From Dietzia psychralcaliphila (GTDB lineage Bacteria; Actinomycetota; Actinomycetes; Mycobacteriales; Mycobacteriaceae), in assembly GCF_003096095.1 (NCBI RefSeq), contig NZ_CP015453.1, forward strand, positions 2,976,001 through 3,040,000: DNA of 64,000 nucleotides, given 5' to 3'. The translations under genes and the position numbers were made by a program. The notes under the pieces are model-generated. The model saw nothing but the letters and a program-made list of their open reading frames with translations, searched no databases and was not told the DNA's origin. Position 1 is the first letter of the stretch. The number at the start of each line of letters is the position of its first letter. This document shows, in pieces, positions 51,920 to 60,527 of the stretch.

Positions 51920-52462
51920 ATGCCTGAATTCACTGTTCCCGGATTGTCCAACTCTGATTCCTCAACGCTCGTAGACACGCTCCAGAAGCGACTCACGGCG
52001 TGCAACGATCTGCACCTGACCCTCAAGCACGTGCACTGGAACGTGGTGGGCCCCAACTTCATCTCGGTGCACGAGATGCTCGACCCGCAGGTCGAGTTGG
52101 TCCGCGGCTACGCCGACGTGCTGGCCGAGCGCATCGCGACCTTGGGCGGCTCGCCGGTGGGCACGATGGGCGCCAACGCCGACCACCGCTCGTGGGACGA
52201 CTACTCGCTGGGCCGCGACACCGCGCAGGCGCACCTCGGTGCCCTGGACAAGGTGTACGACGGGATGATCGGCGACCACCGCAAGGCCATCGCCGTGGCC
52301 GGCGAGGTGGACCCGGTGACCGAGGACATCCTCATCGGCCAAACCGCCGAGCTCGAGAAGTTCCAGTGGTTCGTCCGCGCCCACCTGGAGAACGCCGCCG
52401 GCTCGCTGTCCACGTCCGACGACGCCAGCGAGAAGGGCGCAGCCCGGTCCGCCACGACGTGA
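51920..52462 (+). CDS. dps: Dps family DNA-binding ferritin-like protein
   Basis: The 180-residue protein has the Dps ferroxidase pattern: HLTLKHVHWNVVGPNFISVHEMLDPQVELVRGYADVLAERI (ligands H, H, D, E in the usual order), then LEKFQWFVRAHLENAAG. The C-terminal tail is Ala/Ser-rich with a few basic residues. Dps stores iron and shields DNA under oxidative stress. TACGGT sits 6 nt before the ATG, suggesting a leaderless transcript. A terminator-like hairpin follows the gene. Confidence 0.92.
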   Translation: MPEFTVPGLSNSDSSTLVDTLQKRLTACNDLHLTLKHVHWNVVGPNFISVHEMLDPQVELVRGYADVLAERIATLGGSPVGTMGANADHRSWDDYSLGRDTAQAHLGALDKVYDGMIGDHRKAIAVAGEVDPVTEDILIGQTAELEKFQWFVRAHLENAAGSLSTSDDASEKGAARSATT

Positions 52463-52495
52463 TCGCACCTGGCTGATCCCTCCAGCACGGCCACC

Positions 52496-52531
52496 GACGG
52501 GCCGGATTCCCACTCAGGAGTCCGGCCCGTC
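52496..52531. terminator. Stem-loop terminator after dps
   Basis: Perfect 11-bp arms GACGGGCCGGA (52496-52506) and TCCGGCCCGTC (52521-52531) with a 14-nt loop lie 34 bp after the dps stop. There is no run of Ts, as is usual in high-GC actinomycetes. Confidence 0.65.
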
Positions 52532-52678
52532 GTCGTTCATTCAGCAAGCAGAGTCACGGGGGGTAGCGAGAGAGGCCGCGGGGTTGCGGGGGTATGCAGC
52601 CGGGTGCCGCAGATAATGACCCCCGGGCGCTGACGCCAGCGGTGGCGCAGGGGACCCGGGGGCGACCAGACTCACTGC

Positions 52679-53935
52679 GTGCCCAATACCGACCTGGTGT
52701 TCGCGGTCATCGGCGCGGCCCTGCTCATCGGGTCGTTCCTTCCGCGCCTGCTCCGCGAGCGGGTGCTGTCCGCACCGATCGTGGTGGTGGGCGTGGGCAT
52801 GGTCATCGGCTGGCTGATGCCCAACGAGTCGCAGCTCGTGGACGTGATCGAGCACGCGGAGCTGGCTGAGCGGATGGCCGAGATCACCGTGATCGTGGCG
52901 CTCTTCGGCGTGGGCCTCGCGCTGGATCGGCCGCTGAGCCTGCGCGGGTGGACCACCACGTGGCGGCTGCTGGCGATCGGCATGCCCCTGTCCATCGCGG
53001 GAGTGGCGGTACTGGGGTGGTGGGTGCTGGGGCTGACCCCCGCGGTCGCCGTGCTGCTGGGGGCGGTGCTCGCCCCGACCGACCCGGTCCTGGCCTCCGA
53101 CGTGCAGGTTGAGGGTCCGAGTTCCGGGGAGGAGGTCGACGACGAGCACGACGAGGCCCGCTTCGCCCTCACCTCCGAGGCCGGGCGCAACGACGCCCTC
53201 GCCTTCCCGTTTGTGTACCTCGCCATCTACCTGGCGACCAAGGGGGATCCCGGCGAGTGGCTCCTGGGCTGGGTGGCGTGGGACCTGGTGGGCAAGACGG
53301 TCATCGGCGCGGTGGTGGGCTACCTTCTCGGTCGGCTCATCGGGGCCGCGGTCTACCGCGTGCGGGTGGGCGACCACCGGCTCGTGGGATTCGCCGAGCC
53401 CGCCGCCGTGGCCACGCTTCTATTGGCCTACGGGGTCGGCGAGTTGCTGGGCGGGTGGGGCTTCCTCGCCGTGTTCTGCGCGGCGCTCGGGGTCCGCGCG
53501 TCCGAGCGTGACGACGAGCGCCACGAGCACTTCCACGAGTTCGTGGAGTACACCGAGCACCTGCTCACCCTGCTGGTCCTGCTGGTGATCGGCGCCTCGT
53601 TCATCTCCGACGCGCTCCCCCGCCTGCACTGGACGCACGTGGCGGTGGCGGCCGGCGTCCTGCTGGTGGTCCGACCGATCGCCGCCTGGGTCGCGCTCCT
53701 GGGGGACCGCAAACTCCGCCGCGACGAGCGGATGGTGGTCTCGGTGTTCGGCGTCCGGGGCGTGGGCTCGCTGTTCTATCTCTGCTACGCGATGGGCTTC
53801 TTCCCCAAGGAGGACGGCTGGTCGCTGTGGCCGGCGGTGTCGCTGGTCATCATCGCTTCCCTGGTGCTCCACGGTGCGAGCGCGTCCCAGGTCATGCGGG
53901 CACTGGACCGCCGGCGGGCCCGGGCCGGGACCTGA
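52679..53935 (+). CDS. Cation:proton antiporter (CPA1/NhaP-like)
   Basis: The 418-residue protein from GTG 52679 has about 12 membrane segments and CPA1 motifs: LGAVLAPTDPVLASDVQV (TDP), then TSEAGRNDALAFPFVYLAIYL with the paired Asn-Asp used for cation exchange. VFGVRGVGSLFYLCYAMG occurs late. An acidic cytoplasmic loop (SSGEEVDDEHDEARF) sits between the two motifs. It exchanges Na+ or K+ for protons for pH or salt balance. Its 3' end overlaps the convergent rhomboid gene by 44 bp. Confidence 0.88.
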   Translation: MPNTDLVFAVIGAALLIGSFLPRLLRERVLSAPIVVVGVGMVIGWLMPNESQLVDVIEHAELAERMAEITVIVALFGVGLALDRPLSLRGWTTTWRLLAIGMPLSIAGVAVLGWWVLGLTPAVAVLLGAVLAPTDPVLASDVQVEGPSSGEEVDDEHDEARFALTSEAGRNDALAFPFVYLAIYLATKGDPGEWLLGWVAWDLVGKTVIGAVVGYLLGRLIGAAVYRVRVGDHRLVGFAEPAAVATLLLAYGVGELLGGWGFLAVFCAALGVRASERDDERHEHFHEFVEYTEHLLTLLVLLVIGASFISDALPRLHWTHVAVAAGVLLVVRPIAAWVALLGDRKLRRDERMVVSVFGVRGVGSLFYLCYAMGFFPKEDGWSLWPAVSLVIIASLVLHGASASQVMRALDRRRARAGT

Positions 53936-54491
53936 GCCATCGTCCGTACACCCACCCGACAGCGATTCCGACCAGGTGCCCCACCGAACCGAGGGGCAGC
54001 GAGAACAGGAACACGATGTTGATCGCAACCAGGATGGCCAACCATTGAGTAGTCGTGCCTCCGAAGATCCGTGACGACGGGCGCATCGCCAGCACCGCCG
54101 CGGTCACGCCGAATACCGCCGCCGAGGACCCGACGATGGTCCCGTCCTCCGCCCACGTCGGGACCGCAGCAGTCGCGGCCACAACACCCAGTGAGCCCGC
54201 CACCCCGGCCAGCAGATAGACCGCCACCACATCCACAGCGCGTGCGGACTTCTCCAGCAGTGGCCCGAACGCCGCCAGCATCACCACCATCAACACGACG
54301 TGTACGAGGAGGTCGTGGACGAATATCACGGTCAGCGGACTCCATGGCCGTTCACCCAACCCCTCAGCGCTTCCCGGAAGGGCGAGCCGCTCCGCGATGT
54401 CGGGGCTCACCAGCTGGGCGACGTACACGACTATCTGGATGGCGATGATCGAGAGGACGGCGGGACTGCTCTTCAACCTCGTGAACAGCAT
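53892..54491 (-). CDS. Rhomboid-like intramembrane protease
   Basis: From ATG 54491 (AAGGA 8 nt upstream) the protein has 199 residues and about six helices. The rhomboid core has the catalytic-site pattern GSSAAVFG (Gly-x-Ser-type loop) and the partner His in GSVGHLVGIAVGWVYG. The usual HxxxN in the second helix is represented by HVVLMVVML, so Asn is missing, which could mean reduced activity. It is convergent with the antiporter gene. Confidence 0.75.
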   Translation of the reverse strand: MLFTRLKSSPAVLSIIAIQIVVYVAQLVSPDIAERLALPGSAEGLGERPWSPLTVIFVHDLLVHVVLMVVMLAAFGPLLEKSARAVDVVAVYLLAGVAGSLGVVAATAAVPTWAEDGTIVGSSAAVFGVTAAVLAMRPSSRIFGGTTTQWLAILVAINIVFLFSLPLGSVGHLVGIAVGWVYGRWLRSRPGPAGGPVPA

Positions 54492-54657
54492 CAGCGGTGT
54501 CCTTACTCGAGATGCGCCGGCGACGTGGAGAACCGCCGGCCCCGACGCCGATCGGCGCAACGGAGTTCACTGTCCTGCCTCCGCGGTTCATTACCTCACG
54601 GAGTGCTGTCGAAGGTGACGCGAACGAGAAATGGCACACCGGGGACGTTTCACCCCT

Positions 54658-55665
54658 CTACAGCTGCCGCGCCACCTCCGAGGCGACCAGCTCCAGGTGG
54701 TCGAGGTCGGACATGTCGAGCATCTGCAGGTAGATGCGCCGCGCCCCGATCGCCGAGTAGCGGCCGATGGTGTCGACCACCTGGTCCGGGGTTCCGGCCG
54801 CGCCGTTGGCCCGCAGTTCGTCGACCTCGCGGCCGATGGCGGCGGCGCGGCGGGTGAGCTCCGCCTCGTCGCGGCCGCAGCACAGGACGAGGGCGGCTGA
54901 GCGCACGATTTCCCCCGGCGCCCGGCCGCGCTCGGCGCACGCCTCGTCGACGCGGCGGTACTGGGTGGCCACGGTGTCGACGTCGGCGAAGGGCACGTTG
55001 AACTCGTCGGCGAACCGCGCCGCTAGCGCGGGCGTGCGGCGCTTGCCGAACCCGCCGACGATCACCGGCGGCCGCTGCTGCAGCGGCTTGGGCAGGCCGG
55101 GCGAGTCGACCAGATCGGTTCGCTTCCCGCGGACGGTGACCGTCTCCCCCTCGGGGGTCGACCACAGGGTCTCCAGGGCGCCGAGGGTGTCCTCGAGCAT
55201 GTCGAATCGCTCGCCGATGGGCGGGAACGGGATGCCGTAGGCGGTGTGCTCGTCGGCGTACCACCCTGCGCCCAGGCCGACGTCCAGGCGACCCCCGGAC
55301 ATCTGGTCGACCTGCGCGAGCGAGATCGCCAGCGGGCCGAAATGGCGGAAGGTCACCGAGGTCAGCAGGGTGCCGAGCCGGATGGAGCTGGTCTCCCGGG
55401 CGAGGCCGGCCAGGGTGAGCCAGGCGTCGGTGGGTCCGGGCAGGCCGCTGACGTCGCCCATCTTGAGGTAGTGGTCCGAGCGGAAGAACGCCTCGTAGCC
55501 CAGCTCCTCTGCCGCGCGGGCGACCGCGAGCTGATCAGCGTAGGTGGCACCCTGCTGGGGTTCGACAAAGACGCGCAGCCCGACCTTTCCATCGGACGCG
55601 CGGTCGGTGGTGGCGCTGGGCGCGGTGGCGGAGCTGGACGCGGGCTGGCTGGAGTCGGCTGGCAT
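54658..55665 (-). CDS. LLM-class F420-dependent oxidoreductase
   Basis: The 335-residue protein has the bacterial luciferase-like barrel: VGLRVFVEPQQGATYADQLAVARAAEELGYEAFFRSDHYLKMG, then SSIRLGTLLTSVTFRHFGPLAISLAQVDQMSGGRLDVGLGAGWYADEHTAYGIPFPPIGERFDMLEDTL. This is the pattern of TIGR03560-type actinobacterial F420 enzymes. A disordered Ser/Ala-rich start (about 1-25) suggests the true start could be later. It reduces or oxidises an unknown substrate with F420. Confidence 0.87.
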   Translation of the reverse strand: MPADSSQPASSSATAPSATTDRASDGKVGLRVFVEPQQGATYADQLAVARAAEELGYEAFFRSDHYLKMGDVSGLPGPTDAWLTLAGLARETSSIRLGTLLTSVTFRHFGPLAISLAQVDQMSGGRLDVGLGAGWYADEHTAYGIPFPPIGERFDMLEDTLGALETLWSTPEGETVTVRGKRTDLVDSPGLPKPLQQRPPVIVGGFGKRRTPALAARFADEFNVPFADVDTVATQYRRVDEACAERGRAPGEIVRSAALVLCCGRDEAELTRRAAAIGREVDELRANGAAGTPDQVVDTIGRYSAIGARRIYLQMLDMSDLDHLELVASEVARQL

Positions 55666-55733
55666 GACGTCCAGAATGCCTCCGCTTGATCAGGCGTGCC
55701 AGGCGCCGGGGGGACGAGACGAGACAGGTGAGC

Positions 55734-56411
55734 TCACTGCACGCTCTCGGCGCGTTGCCGCTCCCTCAGCCGCAGCACGCGCTTGACCACAAACCAGACC
55801 ACCAGGATCGCGATGATCGCCAACACTGCGTTGGACAGCACCCCACTCCACCGCTCCAGAACGGGCTTGATCGCCGGGCCAAACACGAACCCCGCGCCAA
55901 TCCAGATCGCGTTCCACACCCCGGATCCGATGAGGGTGTAGGCGGAGAAGTGCAGGACGGGCATCCGGTTGATCCCCGCGGGTATCGAGACGAACGAGCG
56001 CACCAGGGGGACGCAGCGCCCCAGCAGCACGGCCACTCCGCCCCACCGCTGGAAGAAGGCTTCCGATTTGTCGAAGTCCTCGTAGTCGAGCAGCGGGATC
56101 CTGCCCACCAGGCGCCTCGTGCGATCGCGTCCGAGCGCGGCCCCGACGGCGTACCAGATCCAGGCGCCGATCAGCGCGCCCGCGGTGGCCGCAGCCCAGG
56201 CGAGGGAGAAGCTCATCCGCCCCTCGTAGGCGAGGAACCCCGCCCCGGGCAGGACCGCCTCGGACGGGATCGGTGGCAGGAACGTCTCGAGCAGGATCGC
56301 CAGTCCCACGCCGAGCTCGCCCAGTGTCTCCATGAGATTCAGGACCCATCCGATGAATCCGCTGTACTCGGCCGAGGGTTCGATCGGCGGCGCCTGGGCA
56401 AGGGTGATCAC
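55734..56411 (-). CDS. DedA family membrane protein
   Basis: I chose GTG 56411, giving 225 residues; the frame is open to 56510 and the start is uncertain. The protein has the DedA/SNARE-associated core: NLMETLGELGVGLAILLETFLPPIPSEAVLPGAGFLAYEG, GRCVPLVRSFVSIPAGINRMP (the conserved GR..P..R...PAG), and GVWNAIWIGAGFVFG, then a final helix and a basic tail. DedA proteins flip or move undecaprenyl-phosphate or phospholipids and affect envelope stress. Confidence 0.86.
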   Translation of the reverse strand: MITLAQAPPIEPSAEYSGFIGWVLNLMETLGELGVGLAILLETFLPPIPSEAVLPGAGFLAYEGRMSFSLAWAAATAGALIGAWIWYAVGAALGRDRTRRLVGRIPLLDYEDFDKSEAFFQRWGGVAVLLGRCVPLVRSFVSIPAGINRMPVLHFSAYTLIGSGVWNAIWIGAGFVFGPAIKPVLERWSGVLSNAVLAIIAILVVWFVVKRVLRLRERQRAESVQ

Positions 56412-56670
56412 GTCGATGTCCGTTTCTCCCGCGCTCGGGGCCTGGTGAGCGTCTCTGGTCGCGGGGCCGGGTGTCCACGGCCCGGTCGCGGTGCAGCGCA
56501 TGGCCGGCAACCATTGGAGGATACCGGTTCAGAACCCCGGGTTGGCTGAGAGATTTCCTGTCGTGAACGGCCGAGCGGGCCGGCCGGCGTGGGAGTGGTG
56601 CGGCGAGAAACCACTCGCTCACCAGTGATCGCAACTACTACTGCACCCGTCCCTTTGGCCGGCACACGCG

Positions 56671-57096
56671 GCCGTCGCTGCCTTCGCCGCGGATCTGGTG
56701 CGCGTGACGCTCGACGGCGATCAGCTCGGGGAGTTCACCGCCGCCGCCGAGGACTCCGCGCCGGCGGCGTACAGCGAGGGTTTCGACGACGTGGTGTTCT
56801 TCTGCCTTCCCGATCCCGCCACCGGCGAGGTCCACCTCCCCGTGGCCGCGCCGGGCGGCGGTCTGGCGCACCCGCCGGGCGGCGCCGCGCTGGTCCGGGA
56901 GTACACGGTGCGCTCACTGCGCGACGGTGCGCTGTGCGTGGACCTGGTCCGGCACGCCTCGGGCGCGGGCGCGCACTGGCTGGAGGGTCCGGCCAGGCGG
57001 CGCTACCCCAGACCGTCCTGCCCGCGGTCTGCCCGCCGGCGCCGACCGCAAAGTTCACCGGCAACTGGCGCCTCGGCGGGCCGCTGTAGCTCCTGA
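56671..57096 (+). pseudogene. Remnant of a siderophore-interacting (ViuB-like) FAD-binding protein gene
   Basis: The frame encodes DLVRVTLDGDQLGEF, DDVVFFCLPD, then REYTVRSLRDGALCVDLVRHASGAGAHWL. These are the N-terminal beta-barrel motifs of siderophore-interacting proteins (RVTLTG; REYTVR...DFVLHG.GPASRW). The first about 20 residues are missing or scrambled, and the match stops after AHWLEGPA, where the frame becomes Arg/Pro-rich and ends. No NAD domain follows. It is therefore a decayed fragment of a protein normally near 260-280 residues. The flanking non-coding DNA (56412-57510) is otherwise empty apart from repeats. Confidence 0.6.
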
Positions 57097-57121
57097 GCCG
57101 CTCCCCGGCCCGCGTTGGGAA

Positions 57122-57194
57122 GGGGCGACGATGACGAGGCTCACCCTTTGCCCGGACCGACCCGCGGCCGCCGGGTGGCGCGGAACCGGCCGGG
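57122..57194. repeat. Short dispersed repeat, copy 1
   Basis: GGGGCGACGATGACGAGG at the left end and GCGGAACCGGCCGGG at the right end match the ends of a similar 70-bp stretch at 59246-59315, with weaker similarity inside. It looks like a diverged duplicate. Confidence 0.45.
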
Positions 57195-57213
57195 CCATCT
57201 CGAACTCGGCGGG

Positions 57214-57388
57214 CCACCGCTGCGCATCTGGGTGAATCTTCCGCGGTGGGGCGACGGCTCCACCGGCGAGAGCCCCATCCGCGAGGCGACGAACGACGTC
57301 ATCGTCTAAGTGACTCACCGGCCGCACGCTGTCGTAACGCACACAGTTCGGCCTGTGGTTGCGCGCCTGAAAGCGACGACGACAAGGC
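57214..57388. repeat. Direct repeat of about 175 bp, left copy
   Basis: This stretch aligns with 61480-61652. The first 80 bp are nearly identical (CATCTGGGTG, then CTTCCGCGGTGGGGCGACGG and CTCCACCGGCGAG), and the last 16 bp (GCGACGACGACAAGGC) are identical. The 5' part would encode PPLRIWVNLPRWGDGSTGE, so it may be a gene fragment. Confidence 0.65.
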
Positions 57389-57451
57389 TCTCCCCGATAC
57401 CCGGACAGGGTGCTTGACGACCGCAAAGTTCGAAATAGCGCACACACTACC

Positions 57452-57480
57452 TTGTGCCCGGTAAACCGAACACCTAGGCT
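57452..57480 (+). promoter_or_regulatory. Candidate hipBA promoter and operator
   Basis: TTGTGC (57452-57457), a 17-bp spacer and TAGGCT (57475-57480) fit a vegetative promoter. The spacer contains CGGT-AA-ACCG (57459-57468), a small inverted repeat placed where a HipB-type repressor could block transcription. Confidence 0.45.
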
Positions 57481-57510
57481 GCGATCGATACAACGAACCT
57501 CAGGAGCGTC

Positions 57511-57987
57511 ATGGCAACGTTCGCCGCTAGGGCCCGGACTGTGACCGACATCGCTACGTCGGTCAGGGACGCCCGTCTCGCCGCCGGTATGAGCCAGGCC
57601 GACCTCGCAGCGGCAGCCCATCTCACACGCTCCTGGGTGAGCCTCTTCGAGAGCGGGCGCGCTCCCAATGCGTCACTGAGCAAGGTGCTCGCGATGATGG
57701 ACGTTCTGGACGTCACGATCCGGCTGGCGTATCCCGTACCGGACTCGGACACGCCCCCCGCCGAGTCGGCCCGCCACCCGCGGCACCTGCCCGAGGCGGT
57801 CGATGCAGTCGAGGCGATGGAGGCACCCGAAGCAGTCGACACACCGGCGGACGATTATGAAGTCCTGACTTCCGCAAAAGTGGCCCCCCCTGGCGAAGTA
57901 GCGCTTGCCGCTGCACGCGCCATCCGGGCGGCCCACCGTGCACGCGACGTCGCAGATGACATCACTCAGCGGTCTTCCGATGCCTGA
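57511..57987 (+). CDS. hipB: HipB-like XRE antitoxin
   Basis: ATG 57511 with AGGAG just upstream gives 158 residues. The N-terminal HTH_3 domain (about 14-70) reads DIATSVRDARLAAGMSQADLAAAAHLTRSWVSLFESGRAPNASLSKVLAMMDVLDVTIRL. The C-terminal 85 residues are acidic and Ala-rich, an extension longer than E. coli HipB (88 residues). It should bind HipA and repress the operon. It overlaps hipA by 8 bp. Confidence 0.85.
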   Translation: MATFAARARTVTDIATSVRDARLAAGMSQADLAAAAHLTRSWVSLFESGRAPNASLSKVLAMMDVLDVTIRLAYPVPDSDTPPAESARHPRHLPEAVDAVEAMEAPEAVDTPADDYEVLTSAKVAPPGEVALAAARAIRAAHRARDVADDITQRSSDA

Positions 57988-59233
57988 CAAGGAACTCGCG
58001 GTCCTACTGTCTGGACAGAGACTGGGGACGTTGACGGAGGGCCGTCATGGCAAGCACTCGTTCTCCTACGACCTCGACGGCCCCGAACGGAATCTCTCGC
58101 TCTCCATGCCCAGACGCCGTCAGGCCTGGGGCCCCGATCGGGTCGAGCCCTTCCTCGACGGACTGTTGCCCGACAACCAGGCCGCGCGGGTCCAGATCGC
58201 CCGCCATCACGGGGCCGTCGCAGGCAACACGTTTTCCCTCCTCACCGCTGTCGGTCGCGATTGCGCCGGCGCTGTTCAGTTTCTCCGCCCCGATGCGATG
58301 GATGAACTCGACGAAGGGGTCCTCGTACCGATGTCTGACGCCGACATCAGCAGGAGACTTCGCGAGCTGATCTCGAGCAGACAGGCATCCTGGCAGGCCC
58401 GCGGCGAGCATTGGTCGCTCGCAGGAGCTCAGGAGAAGGTCGCTCTCCACCGACGAGCAGACCAGTGGTATCAGGCGACCGGCGCGATCCCCACTACGCA
58501 CATCATCAAGCCCGGTGTTACCGATCTCCCCTGCCAGGCGTACAACGAAGTCCTGTGTCTGCAAGCCGTCCGAACAATCGGTTTGCCGACGGCCGCCACG
58601 AACTATGTCGATTTCGCTGGCACTCCCGCTGTGATCAGCCGACGGTGGGACCGCCATGTCGCCGTTGATGGAACCGTGACCCGTGTCCATCAGGAGGACC
58701 TCTGCCAAGCTCTCGCAGTTCATCCGTCGCGCAGGTACCAGGCCGATGGAGGCCCATCCCCCGGCGATGTCATCTCCTTCTTGCGGGCGCTCCGCCTCGA
58801 GGAAGACGTCTGGCTTTTCGTTCGAGCGCTTGCGATCAACTTTCTGCTCGGCGCCACCGACGCCCATGCCAAGAATTACGCGATTCTTCACGCCGATGAT
58901 TCCCCACCCCGGCTCGCACCGCTCTATGACATCGCGTCGATCTACCCGTACTCACCACAACGGAGTCAGCGCAGACTCGCCATGAAGATCGGGAGTCGGT
59001 ACGCCTACGACGAGATCACCCTCCGCCACTGGATCACCTTTGCGGAGACCAACGACCTCGATCCGAGCGTGCTCACCGCCCAGATCTACCTCGACGCCGA
59101 TGAGCTGCCCGGGGCACTCCGATCCGCCATCGAGCTGCACCCCCCGCGCACTGACGACGAACACCAGTTGGCAGACACGCTTATGGCCGAGGTCGAGGCC
59201 CAGTGTCGACGGGTTCTGGCCTGGTTCGGTTGA
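57980..59233 (+). CDS. hipA: HipA-family serine/threonine kinase toxin
   Basis: From ATG 57980 the protein has 417 residues, near the 440 of E. coli HipA. It has the N-terminal HipA region (KELAVLLSGQRLGTLTEG) and SLAGAQEKVAL (about 146-156), where the Ser matches the autophosphorylated Ser150. FLLGATDAHAKNYAIL has catalytic Asp294 and Asn299, and LAPLYDIASIYPY carries the metal Asp317. HipA kinases phosphorylate glutamyl-tRNA synthetase and induce dormancy; the target here is assumed. All key residues are present, so the toxin looks active. Confidence 0.88.
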   Translation: MPDKELAVLLSGQRLGTLTEGRHGKHSFSYDLDGPERNLSLSMPRRRQAWGPDRVEPFLDGLLPDNQAARVQIARHHGAVAGNTFSLLTAVGRDCAGAVQFLRPDAMDELDEGVLVPMSDADISRRLRELISSRQASWQARGEHWSLAGAQEKVALHRRADQWYQATGAIPTTHIIKPGVTDLPCQAYNEVLCLQAVRTIGLPTAATNYVDFAGTPAVISRRWDRHVAVDGTVTRVHQEDLCQALAVHPSRRYQADGGPSPGDVISFLRALRLEEDVWLFVRALAINFLLGATDAHAKNYAILHADDSPPRLAPLYDIASIYPYSPQRSQRRLAMKIGSRYAYDEITLRHWITFAETNDLDPSVLTAQIYLDADELPGALRSAIELHPPRTDDEHQLADTLMAEVEAQCRRVLAWFG

Positions 59234-59245
59234 GTGAACCGAACT

Positions 59246-59315
59246 GGGGCGACGACGACGAGGTCCGCCACCCGCCCCCGGCCCGCATAAACCCGGCCGC
59301 GCGGAACCGGCCGGG
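59246..59315. repeat. Short dispersed repeat, copy 2
   Basis: This starts 13 bp after the hipA stop. Its ends (GGGGCGACGACGACGAGG and GCGGAACCGGCCGGG) match those of 57122-57194. It ends over the stop region of the convergent gene. Confidence 0.45.
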
Positions 59316-60458
59316 TCAGAACCAGTCGAGCGGGGTGCCGTAGAGCCGATCGTGCGGCAAGCTGCGAGCGATCAGCTCGGTGAGGGCCTGGTGGTCGTTC
59401 TTCAACGCGGTACCGCGGCGGGTCGGCCGGAGCTCGCCCTTGTACTTACGCACCAGCCCCAGCGCGCGGGCCCAGTCCCTCAGCTGCCAGATCGGGAACG
59501 TCTGGTCTTCGCGATTGTTCTTCCCGATCCACTTGCGGTCCCAGCCGGTGTCGGCCATGAGTTGCTCGACCATCGTCGGCGGCAGGTACCCGGCCGCGGT
59601 GAGCTTGACCCCGTCGCCGACCCGTTCGAGCAGGATCTGCAGCTTCGCGGCCTCGTCCCGCTGGACTTCCCTGAGAGTGGCTGGCGTGTCGGCGATTCCG
59701 ACCACTCGCCGCTGAACGTCCTCGAGGTCGAATTCTTCCGCGTCCCAGCCGGCCCAGAACTCGAGTACCTCCGGGCCCCAGCCATCCGAGTCGAACTCGT
59801 CGCCGCCGGCGATCCACTCGTTATATGACCAGATCCCCCCGCAGTCCTCCGGAGGGCATGCCCGGCGACCTGCCACCACCGTCGCATCCGGGATCTCGTC
59901 GTCGTCGTCGGGCTCCAGGACCTTCTCCACGGTGACGCGATGCCACCAACTGTCACCGAAGTCGTACAGGTACAGGAACCTATCGCCCACGCTGTGCGCC
60001 AGCTCGTCGAGCCGTACGTCAGCCTCGTCGAGTTCGCCCATCTCCCCGGCGTCGGGGTAGTCCATGGAGGCGAAGTGCTCGGCGTCGCGGTCCCGGCGCG
60101 AGGATGCGTGGACGAACTCGTGCAGGTGACTGTTCGTCCAGCCCATGGCTTCCTGCAGGATCAGGTGAAGGCGCGGCAACATGAGGTCGCTGCGCAGGTC
60201 CAGGCGTCGCCAGATGGGCGGGGACGAGTCCTGCAGCTCGACCTTGACACGGTAGATCACCGGTGTCTCGCGCCTCGGGTGTCGCCGGTTGACGGCCGGG
60301 CGGTCCCACGGCGACTGGTAGTCGGCTCCAGCGGCGAGGGAGGCCATCAGCTCGGTCTGCGGGACTCCCGCGCTCGCCAATGCGTCGAGTACCGCGTGTT
60401 TCAACTCGTCTGCGGTGAGGTCGCCTGGTCCGTAGGGGCGATCTGTCGAGGGCGTCAC
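59316..60458 (-). CDS. Plasmid pRiA4b ORF-3 family protein
   Basis: The 380-residue protein has the pRiA4b_Orf3 domain at about 66-230: VIYRVKVELQDSSPPIWRRLDLRSDLMLPRLHLILQEAMGWTNSHLHEF, FLYLYDFGDSWWHRVTVEKVLE and RRACPPEDCGGIWSYNE. A longer C-terminal part (about 270-380) is predicted helical, with TGWDRKWIGKN. The family is common on plasmids and islands; its function is not established. It is convergent with hipA. Confidence 0.87.
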   Translation of the reverse strand: MTPSTDRPYGPGDLTADELKHAVLDALASAGVPQTELMASLAAGADYQSPWDRPAVNRRHPRRETPVIYRVKVELQDSSPPIWRRLDLRSDLMLPRLHLILQEAMGWTNSHLHEFVHASSRRDRDAEHFASMDYPDAGEMGELDEADVRLDELAHSVGDRFLYLYDFGDSWWHRVTVEKVLEPDDDDEIPDATVVAGRRACPPEDCGGIWSYNEWIAGGDEFDSDGWGPEVLEFWAGWDAEEFDLEDVQRRVVGIADTPATLREVQRDEAAKLQILLERVGDGVKLTAAGYLPPTMVEQLMADTGWDRKWIGKNNREDQTFPIWQLRDWARALGLVRKYKGELRPTRRGTALKNDHQALTELIARSLPHDRLYGTPLDWF

Positions 60459-60527
60459 CTCACCGACGATACGAGATGCGAGCGGCGCGCTGGGACGCCC
60501 CCGTTTGGAGAAGTAGTCTCACCTGCC

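Noticed and set aside
57115-57309. Possible 64-residue gene covering the left 175-bp repeat
   Set aside because: The N-terminal half comes from unrelated repeat DNA, and similarity to the right copy is limited to the PPLRIWV stretch; treated as a gene fragment in a repeat.
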